From: Massilia mucilaginosa
GTDB taxonomy: Bacteria; Pseudomonadota; Gammaproteobacteria; Burkholderiales; Burkholderiaceae_D
Reading direction: 5' to 3'
DNA: 64,000 nt
NCBI RefSeq assembly: GCF_011682145.1
Contig: NZ_WHJH01000020.1
Coordinates: 1-64,000 of the forward strand
Position numbers and translations under genes: made by a program
Shown here: positions 54,316 to 63,859 of the stretch, in pieces
Layout: every line of letters begins with the position of its first letter
Position numbering within the stretch: position 1 is the first letter of the stretch
Notes under the pieces: model-generated
What the model was told of the DNA's origin: nothing
The model's input: the letters and a program-made list of their open reading frames with translations, nothing else
Databases searched by the model: none

Positions 54316-55571
54316 TGATGCGCGCCGCCTTCGGTTTGCTGCTGGCCCTGTGCGCCGGCAGCGCCTGCGCCGCCGTGCTGCAAGTGCGCGCGGGCGAGTC
54401 GATCGGCGCCGCCGTGCGGGCGGCGGCGGCGGGCGATACCATTCTGATCGCGCGCGGCCTCTACAACGAGCGCCTGCTGATCGACAAGCCGCTGACCCTG
54501 CGCGGCCAGGAGCGTCCCACCATCAGCGCCCAGAACAGCGGCGACGTGATCCGGGTCGCCAGCAGCGATGTCACCATCGACGGCCTGATCCTGCGCGACA
54601 GCGGCGCCGATCTCGACCGCCAGAACGCGGGCGTGCACGTGCTGCCGGGTTCCGACCGCTTGGTCCTGCGCAACTGCGTGCTCAGCTACACCCTGTTCGG
54701 CGTCTTTCTGGATAAATCGGACCATTCCACGCTGAGCGGCAACACCATCACCGGCAAGCGCGACCTGCAATCGGCCGCGCGCGGCAACGGCATCCAGGTC
54801 TACAACAGCGCCCATGTGGACGTGATCGACAACAACATCAGCTACGCGCGCGACGGCATCTACGTCGACCTCTCGCGTCACGCCCTGTTCCGTGGCAACA
54901 AGATCCACCACCTGCGCTACGGCACCCACTACATGAACACCAACCACAGCACCTGGGAAAACAACGAGTCCTACCAGAACCGGGGCGGACTGGCGCTGAT
55001 GGAAGTGCGCAACCTGGTGGTGCGCAACAACGTGGCCTGGGGCAACGAGGACCACGGCATCATGCTGCGCACCATCCAGGATTCCGTGATCGAAAACAAT
55101 GTCGTGGCGGCCAACGGGCGCGGTTTTTTCATCTACGACGCCGAGTACAACGTGCTGCGCAACAACGTGGTCATCAACAACCGCACCGGCGTGCACCTGT
55201 CGGCCGGATCGTCGAACAACGCGGTCGATGGCAACGACTTCATCGGCAACGAAGAGGCGGTCAAGTTCGTGGCCGCGCGCGATGTGGCATGGGGCCGCAC
55301 GCGCGGCAATTACTGGAGCGGCTACAACGGCTGGGACCAGGGCGGCGACGGCGCCGGCGACGTGCCCTACGAAGCGAACGACCTGGTCGACCGCCTCAAC
55401 TGGCAATACCCGCTGGTCAAGCTGCTCCTCTCCAGTCCGTCGGTGAGCACCTTGCGCTTCGTGGCGCGCCAGTTTCCCGTGCTGCGCGCGCCCAGCGTGG
55501 TCGACAAGCATCCGCGCATGCGGCCAAATAATCTTGAATGGCAACGTTGGAATGACAAACATGTCCATTGA
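54315..55571 (+). CDS. nosD: NosD, periplasmic copper-site assembly protein
   Basis: 418 residues from ATG 54315, which shares a base with the nosR stop (TGATG). Signal peptide ends ACA-AVLQ. The protein is a right-handed beta-helix of CASH type: GDTILIARGLYNERLLIDKP, VTIDGLILRDSG, and repeated xxNNxxxxxxxGI turns. NosD works with NosF and NosY in supplying sulfur or copper for the CuZ centre of NosZ. Its 3' end overlaps the nosF start. Confidence 0.95.
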   Translation: MMRAAFGLLLALCAGSACAAVLQVRAGESIGAAVRAAAAGDTILIARGLYNERLLIDKPLTLRGQERPTISAQNSGDVIRVASSDVTIDGLILRDSGADLDRQNAGVHVLPGSDRLVLRNCVLSYTLFGVFLDKSDHSTLSGNTITGKRDLQSAARGNGIQVYNSAHVDVIDNNISYARDGIYVDLSRHALFRGNKIHHLRYGTHYMNTNHSTWENNESYQNRGGLALMEVRNLVVRNNVAWGNEDHGIMLRTIQDSVIENNVVAANGRGFFIYDAEYNVLRNNVVINNRTGVHLSAGSSNNAVDGNDFIGNEEAVKFVAARDVAWGRTRGNYWSGYNGWDQGGDGAGDVPYEANDLVDRLNWQYPLVKLLLSSPSVSTLRFVARQFPVLRAPSVVDKHPRMRPNNLEWQRWNDKHVH

Positions 55572-56472
55572 ACTTGAGGCCGTGAGCAAATCCTTCGGCC
55601 CGGTCGAGGCGATCCGGAATGTCTCGCTGACCATCGGCCAGGGCGAGATGTTCGGCCTGATCGGCCACAACGGCGCCGGCAAGAGCACTCTGTTCAAGCT
55701 GATGCTCGGCCTGCTGCCGGCCAGCGCCGGCGCGGTGCGCATGAACGGCGTGGCAACCTCCAGCGCGCAGTTTCGCCAGGTGCGGCGCCGCATCGGCTAT
55801 CTGCCGGAGAGTTTTGTCAGCTACGACAACCTGACCGGCCTGGAAGTGCTGCACCTGTTCGCCGACCTCAAGCGGGTTGCGCGCGCCGAATGCGGCCGGG
55901 TGCTGCGCCGGGTCGGCCTGGCCGACGCTTGCGGGCGCCGCCTGCACACGTATTCGAAAGGCATGCGCCAGCGGCTCGGCTTTGCGCAAGTGCTGCTGGG
56001 CGACCCGGAACTGATCTTCCTCGACGAACCGACCAACGGGCTCGACCCGGAAGGCATCGCCGATTTCTACAGCATCCTGCGCGAGGCGCAGGGGCGCGGC
56101 GCCACCATCGTGATCACCTCGCACATCCTGGCCGAAATCCAGGACCGGGTCGACCGCCTGGTCATTCTCGACGCCGGCAAGGTGGCCGCGCTCGGCACCC
56201 TGGCCGAGCTGCGCGCGCGCCAGGTGCTGCCCTCGCACATCGAGGCGCGGCTGCTGCCCGGCTGCGGCGACCGGGCCGGGCCGGCGCTGGCGCACCTGGC
56301 CGGGCTGACCATCATCGTCGATGGCGACTGCGCCAGCATCGCCTGCGCCGCCGCGCTCAAGGCGCCGGTACTGGCCGCGCTGGCCCCGATGCTGCTTGAT
56401 GTGACTATCCGCGAACCGTCGCTGGAAGACCTGTTTCTCGGTTACGGAGGCCAGCATGCACGCGCGCATTGA
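55552..56472 (+). CDS. nosF: NosF, ABC transporter ATPase for NosZ maturation
   Basis: 306 residues from ATG 55552; ATG 55561 (MSIELE) is an equal choice. Walker A is GHNGAGKST, the signature is YSKGMRQRLGFAQ, Walker B LIFLDEPTNGLD, and the switch His is in ITSHIL. It drives the NosDFY complex. It overlaps nosD by 20 bases and nosY by 17. Confidence 0.95.
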   Translation: MTNMSIELEAVSKSFGPVEAIRNVSLTIGQGEMFGLIGHNGAGKSTLFKLMLGLLPASAGAVRMNGVATSSAQFRQVRRRIGYLPESFVSYDNLTGLEVLHLFADLKRVARAECGRVLRRVGLADACGRRLHTYSKGMRQRLGFAQVLLGDPELIFLDEPTNGLDPEGIADFYSILREAQGRGATIVITSHILAEIQDRVDRLVILDAGKVAALGTLAELRARQVLPSHIEARLLPGCGDRAGPALAHLAGLTIIVDGDCASIACAAALKAPVLAALAPMLLDVTIREPSLEDLFLGYGGQHARAH

Positions 56473-57292
56473 GTGGGGCCAGGTGCGCGTGATCGCCGCC
56501 AAGGAATTCCGCGACCGCATCCGCAACCGCTGGGTGGTGGCCGTGGCCGTCATCTTCGCCCTGTTCGCGCTGGCGATCGCCTACTTCGGCGCGTCGCAGC
56601 AGGGCGAGGTGGGCTTTCGCAGCATCGACGTCACGGTGGCCAGCCTGGTCAGCCTGGTGATCTACCTGGTGCCGCTGATCGCACTCATTCTCGGTTACGA
56701 CGCCATCGTCGGCGAGCGCGAGCGCGGGTCGCTGGAACTGATGCTGTCGATGCCGATCACCCGCTTCGAGATTTTGCTGGGTAAGTATTGCGGCTTGTCC
56801 GCCGCGCTGGCCAGCTCCACCGTGCTCGGTTTTGGCGCCGGCCTGCTGCCGCTGGCGGCCGAACTGACCGTGCGCGACGGCTACCACTACGCCGGTTTCG
56901 TGGGTAGCGCGATTTTGATGGGCATGGCCTTCCTGAGCATCTCGATGCTGGTGTCGGTGCTCGCGCTCGACCGCGTGCGCGCCAGCGGGGTGGCGATCGG
57001 CCTGTGGTTCTTTTTCGTGCTGATTTTCGACTTGCTGCTGATGGGTGCGCTGGTGCTCAGCCAGGGCAGCCTGGGCAGCAACACCTTCGCGGCGCTGCTG
57101 ATGCTCAATCCGGCCGACGTGTTCCGGCTGCTCAATATTTTCAGTTCGGAACAGGCGCAGAGCCTGTACGGACTGGCCACCGTCATGCCGGGCGGCTTGC
57201 TTGAGCCGGCCGCGCTGCTGGCGATCATGGCCGCGTGGGTCGTGCTTCCCTTCTTACTTGCCAACTGGAGTTTCAAATGTCCCTCAAGATGA
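56456..57292 (+). CDS. nosY: NosY, ABC transporter permease for NosZ maturation
   Basis: 278 residues with six membrane helices. The N-terminal KEFRDRIRNRWVVAVAVIFALFA and YDAIVGERERGSLELMLSMP, cited in part, are typical ABC-2-type permease marks found in NosY. Start ATG lies inside the end of nosF and the 3' end overlaps nosL by 16 bases. It forms the membrane part of NosDFY. Confidence 0.95.
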   Translation: MHARIEWGQVRVIAAKEFRDRIRNRWVVAVAVIFALFALAIAYFGASQQGEVGFRSIDVTVASLVSLVIYLVPLIALILGYDAIVGERERGSLELMLSMPITRFEILLGKYCGLSAALASSTVLGFGAGLLPLAAELTVRDGYHYAGFVGSAILMGMAFLSISMLVSVLALDRVRASGVAIGLWFFFVLIFDLLLMGALVLSQGSLGSNTFAALLMLNPADVFRLLNIFSSEQAQSLYGLATVMPGGLLEPAALLAIMAAWVVLPFLLANWSFKCPSR

Positions 57293-57786
57293 GCCGCCTG
57301 CTGGCGGCGCTGGCCACCGCCGGCCTGCTGGCCGCGTGCAGCGAGCCGGCCCTGACCGCCACCGCCCAGGAGCCTGGCGCGGACACCGCCTGCGCGCTGG
57401 ACGGCATGGTGCTGCTCGACTTTCCCGGACCCAAGGCGCAGATCCATTACGCCGAAGGCAAGGCCGATCATTATTGCGACCTGATGGAACTGTTCACGGT
57501 CCTGCTCGCGCCCGAGCACAAGCGCCGCATCGCCGGCGCCTTCGTGCAGGACATGGGCAAGACGGCGTGGGACAAGCCGAGCGGCGCCTGGATCGCGGCC
57601 AAGGAGGCGCTGTATGTGGTCGGCAGCAAGAAGCAGGGCTCGATGGGGCCGACCTTCGGATCTTTCTCGGATCCCGCCCAGGCGGCCGCCTTCGCCAAAG
57701 CCGAGGGCGGCAAGGTGTTGCCCTACAGCCAGATCACGGCGTCCATGCTCGACACCGGCCATGCCGGCGGCGACATGCGCCATTGA
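57277..57786 (+). CDS. nosL: NosL, copper-chaperone lipoprotein
   Basis: 169 residues from ATG 57277. Lipoprotein signal with LLAAC. The mature part shows the NosL layout: CALDGMVLLDFPGPKAQIHY, cited as CALDGMVLLDFPGP, then HYCDLMELF, with Cys and Met for Cu(I), then DMGKTAWDKP and AFAKAEGGKVLPY. NosL passes copper to NosDFY for the NosZ centres. It overlaps nosY and is followed, 31 bases on, by a cytochrome gene. Confidence 0.93.
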   Translation: MSLKMSRLLAALATAGLLAACSEPALTATAQEPGADTACALDGMVLLDFPGPKAQIHYAEGKADHYCDLMELFTVLLAPEHKRRIAGAFVQDMGKTAWDKPSGAWIAAKEALYVVGSKKQGSMGPTFGSFSDPAQAAAFAKAEGGKVLPYSQITASMLDTGHAGGDMRH

Positions 57787-57817
57787 CCGTCCGTTTTTTA
57801 ACGACTGGAACTACATC

Positions 57818-58255
57818 ATGAAAACTACGACTTTGCTTTCCCTGCTGATGGTTGCGGCGCTGGCCGCGTGCGGCGACAAGGCGCCTGCGCCCGATACCGC
57901 CGCGACGGCCGTCGCCCCGGCACCGGCCGTCGCTCCCGCTCCCGCTCCCGCTCCCGCTCCCGCGCCTGCTGCGGCGACTGCGCCGGCCCCCGCCGCTCCC
58001 AGCGCAGACGTGCTGGCCGCCGGCGAAAAGATCTACACCGCCTCGTGCGCTTCGTGCCACGCCGCGGCGGTCATGGGCGCGCCGAAACTGGGCGACAAGC
58101 CCTCCTGGACGCCGCGCATCGCCAAGGGCATCGACGTGCTGTACACCAACGCCACGAATGGCCTGAACATGATGCCGGCGCGCGGCGGCAACGCCGCCCT
58201 CAAGGATGAGGAAATCAAGTCGGTGGTCGATTTCATGGTCAGCAAGGCGCACTGA
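57818..58255 (+). CDS. Monohaem cytochrome c lipoprotein
   Basis: 145 residues. Lipobox LAAC at the front, then a Pro-Ala-rich linker partly made of five GCTCCC repeats (57932-57961), then a class I cytochrome with haem motif CASCH (Cys77, Cys80, His81) and axial Met in LNMMPARGG. It resembles cytochrome c5/c551 types. As a membrane-tethered carrier within the nos operon it probably delivers electrons to NosZ. Role by context. Confidence 0.9.
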   Translation: MKTTTLLSLLMVAALAACGDKAPAPDTAATAVAPAPAVAPAPAPAPAPAPAAATAPAPAAPSADVLAAGEKIYTASCASCHAAAVMGAPKLGDKPSWTPRIAKGIDVLYTNATNGLNMMPARGGNAALKDEEIKSVVDFMVSKAH

Positions 58256-58295
58256 TCGCCCCGGGCGGCGCTGCCGCCCTGTCACGGAGAGCGCC

Positions 58296-59321
58296 ATGCG
58301 CACCTTTCAACGATTGTTGTTCCTGGCGGCGCTGTGCCTGCTGGGACTGGCCGCCTGCCAGCGCGCCGGCACCGTGCACCGCACGCGCGGCCACGTGTTC
58401 GGTACAAAGGTCGAGATCAGCATCTACGGCGGCTCGCCCGAGCGCGCGGCCGCGCTCAGCGGCGAGGTACTCAACGAATTCGACCGCCTGCATCACAAGT
58501 ACCATTCGTGGCAGCCGAGCATGCTCACCTCGCTCAACGACGCCATCGCGCGCGGCGAGCCCTTCGCCGCCGACGCCGAAATGGTCGGCCTGCTGCAATC
58601 GGCGACTGTGCTGGCCGAGCGTTCCGGCAACCTGTTCAACCCGGCCATCGGGCGCCTGATCCGTCTGTGGGGCTTCCAGAGCAGCGACATCGCGCCCCAG
58701 GCGCCGCCGGCGGCCGAGATCCGGCGCTGGCTCGACGCGCGTCCGCGCATGGCGCACCTGCGCTACCAGGGCAACACGGTGTCGAGCACCAACAAGGCGG
58801 TCATGATCGACCTGGGCGGCTACGCCAAGGGCTACGCGCTCGACCGCGCCGCGCTGATCTTGCGCCGCGGCGGGGTCGAGGCGGCGCTGGTGAATGTGGG
58901 CGGCAACCTGATCGCCATCGGCCAGCCGGGCGGGCGGCCATGGCGGGTCGGCATCAAGGACCCGCGCGCGGCCGGCGCCGTGGCCCAGGTGGAACTGCGC
59001 GACAACGAAGCCATGGGCACCAGCGGCGACTACCAGCGCTATTTCATGAAAGACGGCAAGCGCCACCCGCACATCATCGACCCGCGCAGCGGCTATCCGA
59101 TCGACCTGGTGGCCTCGGTCACCATCATCACGGCGGGCGGGACGGACGCCGGACTGCGTTCGGACGGCAACTCGAAACCGATGTTCATCACCGGCCCGGC
59201 CGGCTGGCAAGCGATGGCCGCGCGGATGGGCCTGTCCGAGGTGATGCTGATCGACGCCCAGGGCCGGGTGCATGCCACGGCGGCGATGCGGGCGCGGCAG
59301 GGCAGGGTGACGCCCGAATAG
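58296..59321 (+). CDS. nosX: NosX/ApbE-family FMN transferase
   Basis: 341 residues. Lipoprotein signal (LLGLAAC), then the ApbE fold: HVFGTKVEISIYGG, HHKYHSWQPSMLT, GNLFNPAIGRLIRLWGF, DLGGYAKGYALDRA, ALVNVGGNLIAIG, HPHIIDPRSGYP and TDAGLRSDGNSKP. ApbE enzymes attach FMN to a Thr of target proteins; here the target is the SGAT Thr of NosR. A weak GGAGAG lies before the ATG. Last gene of the nos operon, 40 bases after the cytochrome. Confidence 0.92.
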   Translation: MRTFQRLLFLAALCLLGLAACQRAGTVHRTRGHVFGTKVEISIYGGSPERAAALSGEVLNEFDRLHHKYHSWQPSMLTSLNDAIARGEPFAADAEMVGLLQSATVLAERSGNLFNPAIGRLIRLWGFQSSDIAPQAPPAAEIRRWLDARPRMAHLRYQGNTVSSTNKAVMIDLGGYAKGYALDRAALILRRGGVEAALVNVGGNLIAIGQPGGRPWRVGIKDPRAAGAVAQVELRDNEAMGTSGDYQRYFMKDGKRHPHIIDPRSGYPIDLVASVTIITAGGTDAGLRSDGNSKPMFITGPAGWQAMAARMGLSEVMLIDAQGRVHATAAMRARQGRVTPE

Positions 59322-59434
59322 TTTCCGTGCGGGAATCAAAATATCGCAAAAATGACTTACGGCTACAATAGCGATTCGACAACATGCGGCTGCATCAGCC
59401 CAGTTGATTCCACTATCACCACCGGAGAAACAAC

Positions 59435-59857
59435 TTGCGTAATCACTTAATCAAAATTTCAATGCTGTGCGCCGCGGTACTGATGGCAGGTTGCGAAACC
59501 ACCGGCACCAAGCAGGCCGACCCGAACGCGGTGGAAGCGCCGTCGCCGAAGAATCCTGATTTTGCCGGCGAGATGTCCAAGTTCGACGCCCAGTTCCCGA
59601 ACGCCAAGGCGACCAAGTACGAAAACGAATCGATCGCCTTCAACAACGAGCGCAAGCTCGATCAAAAAGGCAATTGCCACGGCAAGTCGAAATATCCGGT
59701 CACGATCGTGCTGGTGCTCGACGCCGAAGGCAAGGTCACCAAAACCATGACCGATGTCGAGAACGCCAAGGCAGCGTGCTTCCGCAGCGCGTACACCGGC
59801 GTGCAGTTCCCGCGTCCGCCGATGGCGCCGTACCGCAAGGCGATTCTGCTGAAGTAA
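59435..59857 (+). CDS. Small lipoprotein with TonB-C-like end
   Basis: 140 residues from TTG 59435, preceded by GGAGAAACAAC. Lipobox LMAGC gives a lipoprotein. The C-terminal half (YPVTIVLVLDAEGKVTKTM, CFRSAYTGVQFPRPP) follows the pattern of TonB-C-like energy-transducer domains. Not clearly part of the nos operon; it lies 113 bases behind it. A TACAAT -10 candidate lies at about 59364. Confidence 0.7.
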   Translation: MRNHLIKISMLCAAVLMAGCETTGTKQADPNAVEAPSPKNPDFAGEMSKFDAQFPNAKATKYENESIAFNNERKLDQKGNCHGKSKYPVTIVLVLDAEGKVTKTMTDVENAKAACFRSAYTGVQFPRPPMAPYRKAILLK

Positions 59858-59985
59858 GCGCGTTTTCTCCCGCAGCGCAGCACGCCCCGGCGCACAGGGT
59901 GCAATTTTGCTGTCTGCCTCGGTAGCGCTGGCGTCGGGAGTGCGGTGGGAAGTCTGTCCGCAGGGAACGGCTGGCTAGTACGGTT

Positions 59986-59999
59986 TTGATGTATATCAA
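59986..59999 (+). promoter_or_regulatory. FNR/Anr box of the ackA-phosphoketolase operon
   Basis: TTGATGTATATCAA, a perfect TTGAT-N4-ATCAA site. A TATGAT -10 at 60023-60028 sets the start near 60035, placing the box centre at about -42, the class II activation position. The ackA ATG follows at 60092 with GAGGAG before it. Confidence 0.85.
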
Positions 60000-60022
60000 A
60001 GAATGGGAAAAACGTTCCGTCC

Positions 60023-60028
60023 TATGAT
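60023..60028 (+). promoter_or_regulatory. -10 box of the ackA promoter
   Basis: TATGAT, one mismatch from consensus, spaced from the FNR box as expected for FNR-dependent class II promoters. Confidence 0.6.
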
Positions 60029-60091
60029 GGGCCATGCCGGGACGGCGCAGCCGCCGCGCCCGCCGCCGCATCCATCAAACCGAGGAGCAGC

Positions 60092-61312
60092 ATGGCTTCC
60101 CCCGACAACGCCCACTTGCTGGCAATCAATGCCGGCACGTCCAGCATCAAGTTCGCCCTGTTTCAGTCCACCCCGGCACGCGAGCTGCTGTTCCGCGGGG
60201 CGCTCAGCGATATCGGCACCAGCGCCAGCGTCTTTGCCGTCAAGGGCGGCGCGCGCGACAGCTTCGAGCGCCGCTTCGCCATTCCCGATCACGTCACCGC
60301 GGCCAATGTCCTGGTCGAATGGCTGCTCGGGCGCCTGCCCCCGGCGGCGCTGCGAGCGATCGCTCACCGGGTGGTCTGCGGCGGACCCGACCCAACGGCC
60401 ACGCGCGCGCTCGACGCGGCCACGCTGGCCGGCCTGTACGCGGCCACGTCGAGCGAATCGGGCCATCTGCCGCAGGAACTGCACCTGATCGAGCGATTGC
60501 GCCGCCATTATCCGGACAGCGCGCACATTGCCTGTTTCGACAGTGACTTTCACGCGAGCATGCCGGCGGTGGCCGCCACCTTGCCGATTCCGCGCCGCTA
60601 CCAGGCACTTGGCATGAAGCGCCACGGCTTCCACGGCCTGTCCTGTGCCTGGCTGATGGGCGAACTGGCGCGCGTGGCCGGAGCGCAGGCGGCGGCCGGC
60701 AAGGTGCTCATCGCCCATCTTGGCGGCGGGGCGAGCGTGACCGCCGTCGAGAACGGACTGAGCCGCGATACCAGCATGGGGCTCACGCCGGCCGGCGGCA
60801 TGATGATGGGCAAACGCGCGGGCGATCTCGATCCCGGGCTGGCCTGGCAGCTGGCCCGCACCGAGCAGATGAGTCCCGCAAGCTTCAACCACATGGTCAA
60901 TCACCAGTCCGGCCTGCTCGGCATTTCCGGCACCAGCGCCGACCTGCGCGTGCTGCTCGCCAGCGCCGCGCACGACAGCCGCGCCGCCGAAGCGGTCGCC
61001 ATGTTCTGCTACCAGGCGCGCAAGACCATCTGCGCGATGGCGGGCGCCATCGATGGCGTGGACACCCTCATTTTCGCCGGCGCGGTCGGCGAGCACGCGG
61101 CCGAGGTGCGCGCGCGCGTGTGCGCCGGCCTGTCGCATCTGGGCGTGGCGCTCGACGCCGGCGCCAACGAGGCCGGCGCGGCGCTCATCTCGGCCGCGTC
61201 GGGCAGGGTGAGCGTGCGCGTCATGCGCACCGACGAAGAAGCGATGCTGGCCGATGAAGCGTGCGCCTGGCTGGGCGCCGCCGCCGGGCGCGGGGAGGCT
61301 GGCCATGACTGA
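60092..61312 (+). CDS. ackA: Acetate kinase
   Basis: 406 residues, normal length. Motifs: [16 protein letters not shown] (phosphate 1), [25 protein letters not shown] with SMGLTPAGG, and [13 protein letters not shown] near the end. It makes acetate and ATP from acetyl phosphate, the product of the phosphoketolase that follows with an eight-base overlap. Together they turn xylulose 5-P or fructose 6-P into acetate and ATP. The operon has an FNR-type promoter, so it probably serves oxygen-limited growth. Confidence 0.94.
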   Translation: MASPDNAHLLAINAGTSSIKFALFQSTPARELLFRGALSDIGTSASVFAVKGGARDSFERRFAIPDHVTAANVLVEWLLGRLPPAALRAIAHRVVCGGPDPTATRALDAATLAGLYAATSSESGHLPQELHLIERLRRHYPDSAHIACFDSDFHASMPAVAATLPIPRRYQALGMKRHGFHGLSCAWLMGELARVAGAQAAAGKVLIAHLGGGASVTAVENGLSRDTSMGLTPAGGMMMGKRAGDLDPGLAWQLARTEQMSPASFNHMVNHQSGLLGISGTSADLRVLLASAAHDSRAAEAVAMFCYQARKTICAMAGAIDGVDTLIFAGAVGEHAAEVRARVCAGLSHLGVALDAGANEAGAALISAASGRVSVRVMRTDEEAMLADEACAWLGAAAGRGEAGHD

Positions 61313-63701
61313 CATCGGCGCCGCCACCCGCGCGGCCACCCTGGACGGCGTCGACGCCTGGTGGCGGGCTGCCAATTACCTGTCGGCCGGACAGATCTAC
61401 CTGCTCGACAATCCCCTGCTGCGGGTGCCGCTGGCGCCGGCCCACCTCAAGCCGCGCCTGCTCGGGCACTGGGGCACCACGCCCGGCCTGAACTTCATCT
61501 ATGCGCACCTGAACCGCGCCATCCTGGCGCACGACCTGTCGGTGCTGTATGTCGCCGGTCCCGGCCACGGCGGCCCCGGCCTGGTGGCCAACGCCTGGCT
61601 GGAAGGCACCTACAGCGAAGTCTATCCGGCCATCGCCCAGGATGCCGAAGGCATGCGCCGGCTGTTCAAGCAGTTTTCCTTCCCTGGCGGCATTCCCAGC
61701 CATGCGGCGCCCGAGACACCGGGCTCGATCCACGAGGGGGGCGAACTGGGGTATTCGCTGGCGCACGCCTTCGGCGCCGCCTTCGATAATCCGGACCTGG
61801 TCGTCGCTTGCGTGGTCGGCGACGGCGAAGCCGAAACCGGGCCGCTGGCGACCAGCTGGCACGCCAACAAGTTCCTCAACCCGGTGCATGACGGCGCGGT
61901 GCTGCCGATCCTGCACCTGAACGGCTACAAGATCGCCGGTCCGACCGTGCTGGCGCGCATACCGCGCGCCGAGCTGGCCGCGCTCATGACCGGCTACGGC
62001 TACGAGCCTTTCTTCGTCGAGGGCGACGATCCACCCGCCATGCACCGCCTGATGGCGGACACGCTCGATACGGTGTTCGCGCGCATTCGCGCCATCCGGC
62101 ACGAGGCGCGCACGCACGGCTTCGGCGCTCGCCCGCGCTGGCCCATGATCGTGCTGCGCTCGCCCAAGGGCTGGACCGGCCCGCGCCAGGTCGACGGCAA
62201 GCCGAGCGAGGGCAGCTGGCGTTCGCACCAGGTGCCGATCGCCGACATGGCGCGCCCCGGGCATCTGGCGCTGCTCGAACAATGGCTGCAAAGCTACGCG
62301 CCGGCCGCGCTGTTCGACGCCGCCGGCGCGCCGCGCCCGGCGCTGCGCGCGCTGGCGCCGGCCGGCACGCGCCGCATGAGCGCCAACCCGTGCGCCAACG
62401 GCGGCGCGCTGCTGCGCGACCTGGTGCTGCCCGATCCGGCGCGCTTCGCCCTGAGCCTGGCCGGCCCGGGCGCGCTGCGCGCCGAGTCGACCCGGGTGCA
62501 GGGACAGTACCTGCGCGAGGTGATGCGCGCAAACATGCACAATTTCCGCCTGTTCAGTCCCGACGAAACCACTTCCAACCGCTGGGATGCGGTGCTGGAG
62601 GCGAGCCCGCGCTGTTCGGTGGCCGAGATCGTTCCGGGCGACGAGTACATCGCACCCGACGGGCGCGTGATGGAAATGCTGAGCGAACACCAGTGCCAGG
62701 GCTGGCTCGAGGGTTATCTGCTGAGCGGGCGGCACGGCATGTTTTCCTGCTACGAAGCCTTCATCCACATCGTCGATTCGATGCTCAACCAGCACGCCAA
62801 GTGGCTCAAGGCGGCCAACGGCATCGCCTGGCGCCGGCCGGTCGCCTCGCTCAATTACCTGCTCTCGTCGCACGTCTGGCGCCAGGACCACAACGGTGCC
62901 AGCCACCAGGATCCCGGCTTCATCGACCATGTCGTCAACAAGAAAGCCGAGATCGTGCGGGTGTATCTGCCGCCCGACGCCAATACCTTGCTGGCCGTGA
63001 CCGATCATTGCCTGCGCAGCCGCAACCTGATCAATGTGATCGTGGCCGGCAAGCATCCGGCCGAGCAATGGCTCGCCATGGACGCCGCCATCGCGCATTG
63101 CCGGCGCGGCATCGGGGTGTGGGAGTGGGCCGGCAGCGCCGGCGCCGGGGAACCGGACGCGGTGCTGGCCTGCGCCGGCGACGTTCCCACGCTCGAGGCG
63201 CTGGCGGCGGCGCAACTGCTGTACCAGCATTTCCCGGCGCTCAGGCTGCGCGTGATCAATGTCGTCGACCTGATGACCCTGCAGCCGCCGCACGCCCATC
63301 CGCACGGCTTGCCGGACCCGGAGTTCGACGCGCTGTTCAGCGCCGACAAGCCGGTCGTGTTCGCCTATCACGGCTATCCGGCGCTGATCCACCGGCTCAC
63401 CTACCGCCGCACCAATCACGCCAACCTGCATGTGCACGGATTCCGCGAGGAGGGCAGCACCACTACCCCGTTCGACATGACGGTGCTCAACGGGCTCGAC
63501 CGCTTCCACCTGTTCGGCGCCATCGTCGAGCGGGTGGCGGCGCTGGCGCCGGCGCGCGCGGCGGCGCGCCGTTTCGTGGCCGAGCGGCTCGACGCGCACC
63601 GGCGCCATATCGAGCAATACGGCATCGACCTGCCGGAGATCCTGGACTGGCGCTGGACCGGCGCCGGCGCCGGGCCGGATGGCGCCGCACGCACGCCATG
63701 A
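61305..63701 (+). CDS. xfp: Phosphoketolase (xylulose 5-P/fructose 6-P)
   Basis: 798 residues from ATG 61305 inside the ackA end. TPP-dependent enzyme: [40 protein letters not shown], cited in part, [19 protein letters not shown], and the TPP motif [19 protein letters not shown] (Asp173). [12 protein letters not shown] and [19 protein letters not shown] follow, then the C-terminal domain ending in [16 protein letters not shown]. It splits xylulose 5-phosphate to acetyl phosphate and glyceraldehyde 3-phosphate. It could be a second outlet for pentose carbon beside the Weimberg route. Confidence 0.95.
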   Translation: MTDIGAATRAATLDGVDAWWRAANYLSAGQIYLLDNPLLRVPLAPAHLKPRLLGHWGTTPGLNFIYAHLNRAILAHDLSVLYVAGPGHGGPGLVANAWLEGTYSEVYPAIAQDAEGMRRLFKQFSFPGGIPSHAAPETPGSIHEGGELGYSLAHAFGAAFDNPDLVVACVVGDGEAETGPLATSWHANKFLNPVHDGAVLPILHLNGYKIAGPTVLARIPRAELAALMTGYGYEPFFVEGDDPPAMHRLMADTLDTVFARIRAIRHEARTHGFGARPRWPMIVLRSPKGWTGPRQVDGKPSEGSWRSHQVPIADMARPGHLALLEQWLQSYAPAALFDAAGAPRPALRALAPAGTRRMSANPCANGGALLRDLVLPDPARFALSLAGPGALRAESTRVQGQYLREVMRANMHNFRLFSPDETTSNRWDAVLEASPRCSVAEIVPGDEYIAPDGRVMEMLSEHQCQGWLEGYLLSGRHGMFSCYEAFIHIVDSMLNQHAKWLKAANGIAWRRPVASLNYLLSSHVWRQDHNGASHQDPGFIDHVVNKKAEIVRVYLPPDANTLLAVTDHCLRSRNLINVIVAGKHPAEQWLAMDAAIAHCRRGIGVWEWAGSAGAGEPDAVLACAGDVPTLEALAAAQLLYQHFPALRLRVINVVDLMTLQPPHAHPHGLPDPEFDALFSADKPVVFAYHGYPALIHRLTYRRTNHANLHVHGFREEGSTTTPFDMTVLNGLDRFHLFGAIVERVAALAPARAAARRFVAERLDAHRRHIEQYGIDLPEILDWRWTGAGAGPDGAARTP

Positions 63702-63739
63702 CGGCATGCCGGCGCGGACTCCCAGGGCAGTTCGTCCGG

Positions 63740-63840
63740 GGCGGGGCCGGCATCGGTTTTCATGCCATCGGTCATGAGCCACATGCCCAGTAAAAACAGG
63801 CCGATGCCGCCGATGAGTGTGCGCCATGCGCGCCCGCACC
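63740..63840 (-). pseudogene. Remnant of a Na/Pi-cotransporter-type gene
   Basis: The minus strand reads WRTLIGGIGLFLLGMWLMTD and GMKTDAG, which is the characteristic first membrane helix of Na/Pi-cotransporter family proteins. The similarity stops after about 30 residues, where the phosphoketolase 3' end begins. The 158-base gap (63702-63859) thus holds only a scrap of a gene. Confidence 0.55.
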
Positions 63841-63859
63841 ACAACCCAGGGAGTCCACG

